Positions 12,671 through 12,866 of a stretch of DNA of 12,866 bases are shown in pieces. The stretch is from Thiotrichaceae bacterium (GTDB lineage: Bacteria; Pseudomonadota; Gammaproteobacteria; Thiotrichales; Thiotrichaceae), in assembly GCA_024762625.1 (NCBI GenBank), contig JANTHA010000031.1, positions 1 to 12,866 on the forward strand, read 5' to 3'. Position numbers and translations under genes: made by a program. The stretch's first letter is position 1; each line of letters starts with the position of its first letter. Under the pieces are notes generated by a model that had not been told where the DNA came from, made no database searches, and worked only from the letters and a program-made list of their open reading frames with translations.

Positions 12671-12866
12671 ATGAACGGTCGCTGGAAAACAGTAGAAAAC
12701 CAACTGAATGCCATCCATCAAACAGATTGCCATTTTGCAACAAGCAAAGCGATTTCCGGCGGCTGCATTAATCAGGCCTGGAAAATTACGGATTCAGCCG
12801 GTCAAACCTGGTTTATCAAGGAAAACAGACCCAGCCTGTTCCCTATGTTTGAAGCGGAGGCAGCCG
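12671..12866 (+). CDS. Fructosamine kinase family protein (5' part only)
   Basis: Only the first 65 codons are inside the window. The frame starts at ATG 12671 after an AAAGAGAG stretch. The visible part matches the N-lobe of the fructosamine-3-kinase (FN3K/YniA) family: a glycine-rich loop ISGGCINQAWKI (28-39), the ATP-contacting lysine in WFIKEN (K50) and the PMFEAEA helix start (58-64). The family phosphorylates ketosamines on glycated proteins or metabolites, reversing glycation; some bacterial members act on small sugars. The loop has a Cys at 32, at the position of the redox-switch cysteine reported in human and plant FN3K. Without the C-lobe, activity cannot be judged. Confidence 0.82.
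   Translation, partial: MNGRWKTVENQLNAIHQTDCHFATSKAISGGCINQAWKITDSAGQTWFIKENRPSLFPMFEAEAA

Overview
This window reads as chromosomal DNA of a gammaproteobacterium with moderate GC content. The basis is a complete set of Gram-negative envelope genes: an RND efflux operon, type II secretion (T2SS) pseudopilins GspG/H/I/J, a rhombosortase, a FimT-type minor pilin, plus housekeeping purD and ispH. I cannot name a genus from sequence alone. No insertion sequence, phage gene, CRISPR array, rRNA or tRNA was seen.

Layout. 1-3501 (minus): a two-gene RND operon, a periplasmic adaptor followed by an inner-membrane pump that runs off the left edge. 3502-3913: a 412-base gap with no convincing gene but with a perfect 14-bp palindrome. 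3914-6053 (minus): gspG-gspH-gspI-gspJ, tightly packed, with gspK missing where it would be expected. 6132-6710 (plus): a rhombosortase divergent from gspG across a 78-base spacer. 6717-9267 (minus): a bufferin-type RiPP metallophore locus with two tandem small Cys-rich lipoprotein precursors (BufA2-like), an intrinsic terminator, then bufB (MNIO/DUF692) and bufC (DUF2063) overlapping by ATGA. 9464-10759 (minus): purD, divergent from ispH (10888-11859, plus). 11878-12513 (minus): a FimT/GspH-type minor pilin. 12671-12866 (plus): start of a fructosamine-kinase-family gene cut by the right edge.

How the genes fit together. The T2SS pseudopilins drive secretion of folded exoproteins, and rhombosortase processes GlyGly-CTERM proteins that use the T2SS, so their adjacency makes functional sense. 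In the bufferin locus, BufB with BufC would modify cysteines of the two BufA2-like precursors to make metal-binding (probably copper) peptides. The precursors here carry a lipobox, suggesting membrane-anchored rather than freely periplasmic products. The RND adaptor carries a Met-rich segment that may also indicate soft-metal handling, but nothing in the sequence links it to the bufferins.

Most unusual observations: (1) tandem lipoprotein bufferin precursors separated from their maturation genes by a terminator and by three helically phased ATCTAA repeats; (2) a related nested-palindrome element in the leader-coding part of three different prepilin-like genes (gspI, gspJ, fimT), each time creating an extra AGF-type motif exactly ten residues before the true prepilin peptidase site. 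The second resembles an in-frame palindromic element that has settled in a part of the protein that is cut off.
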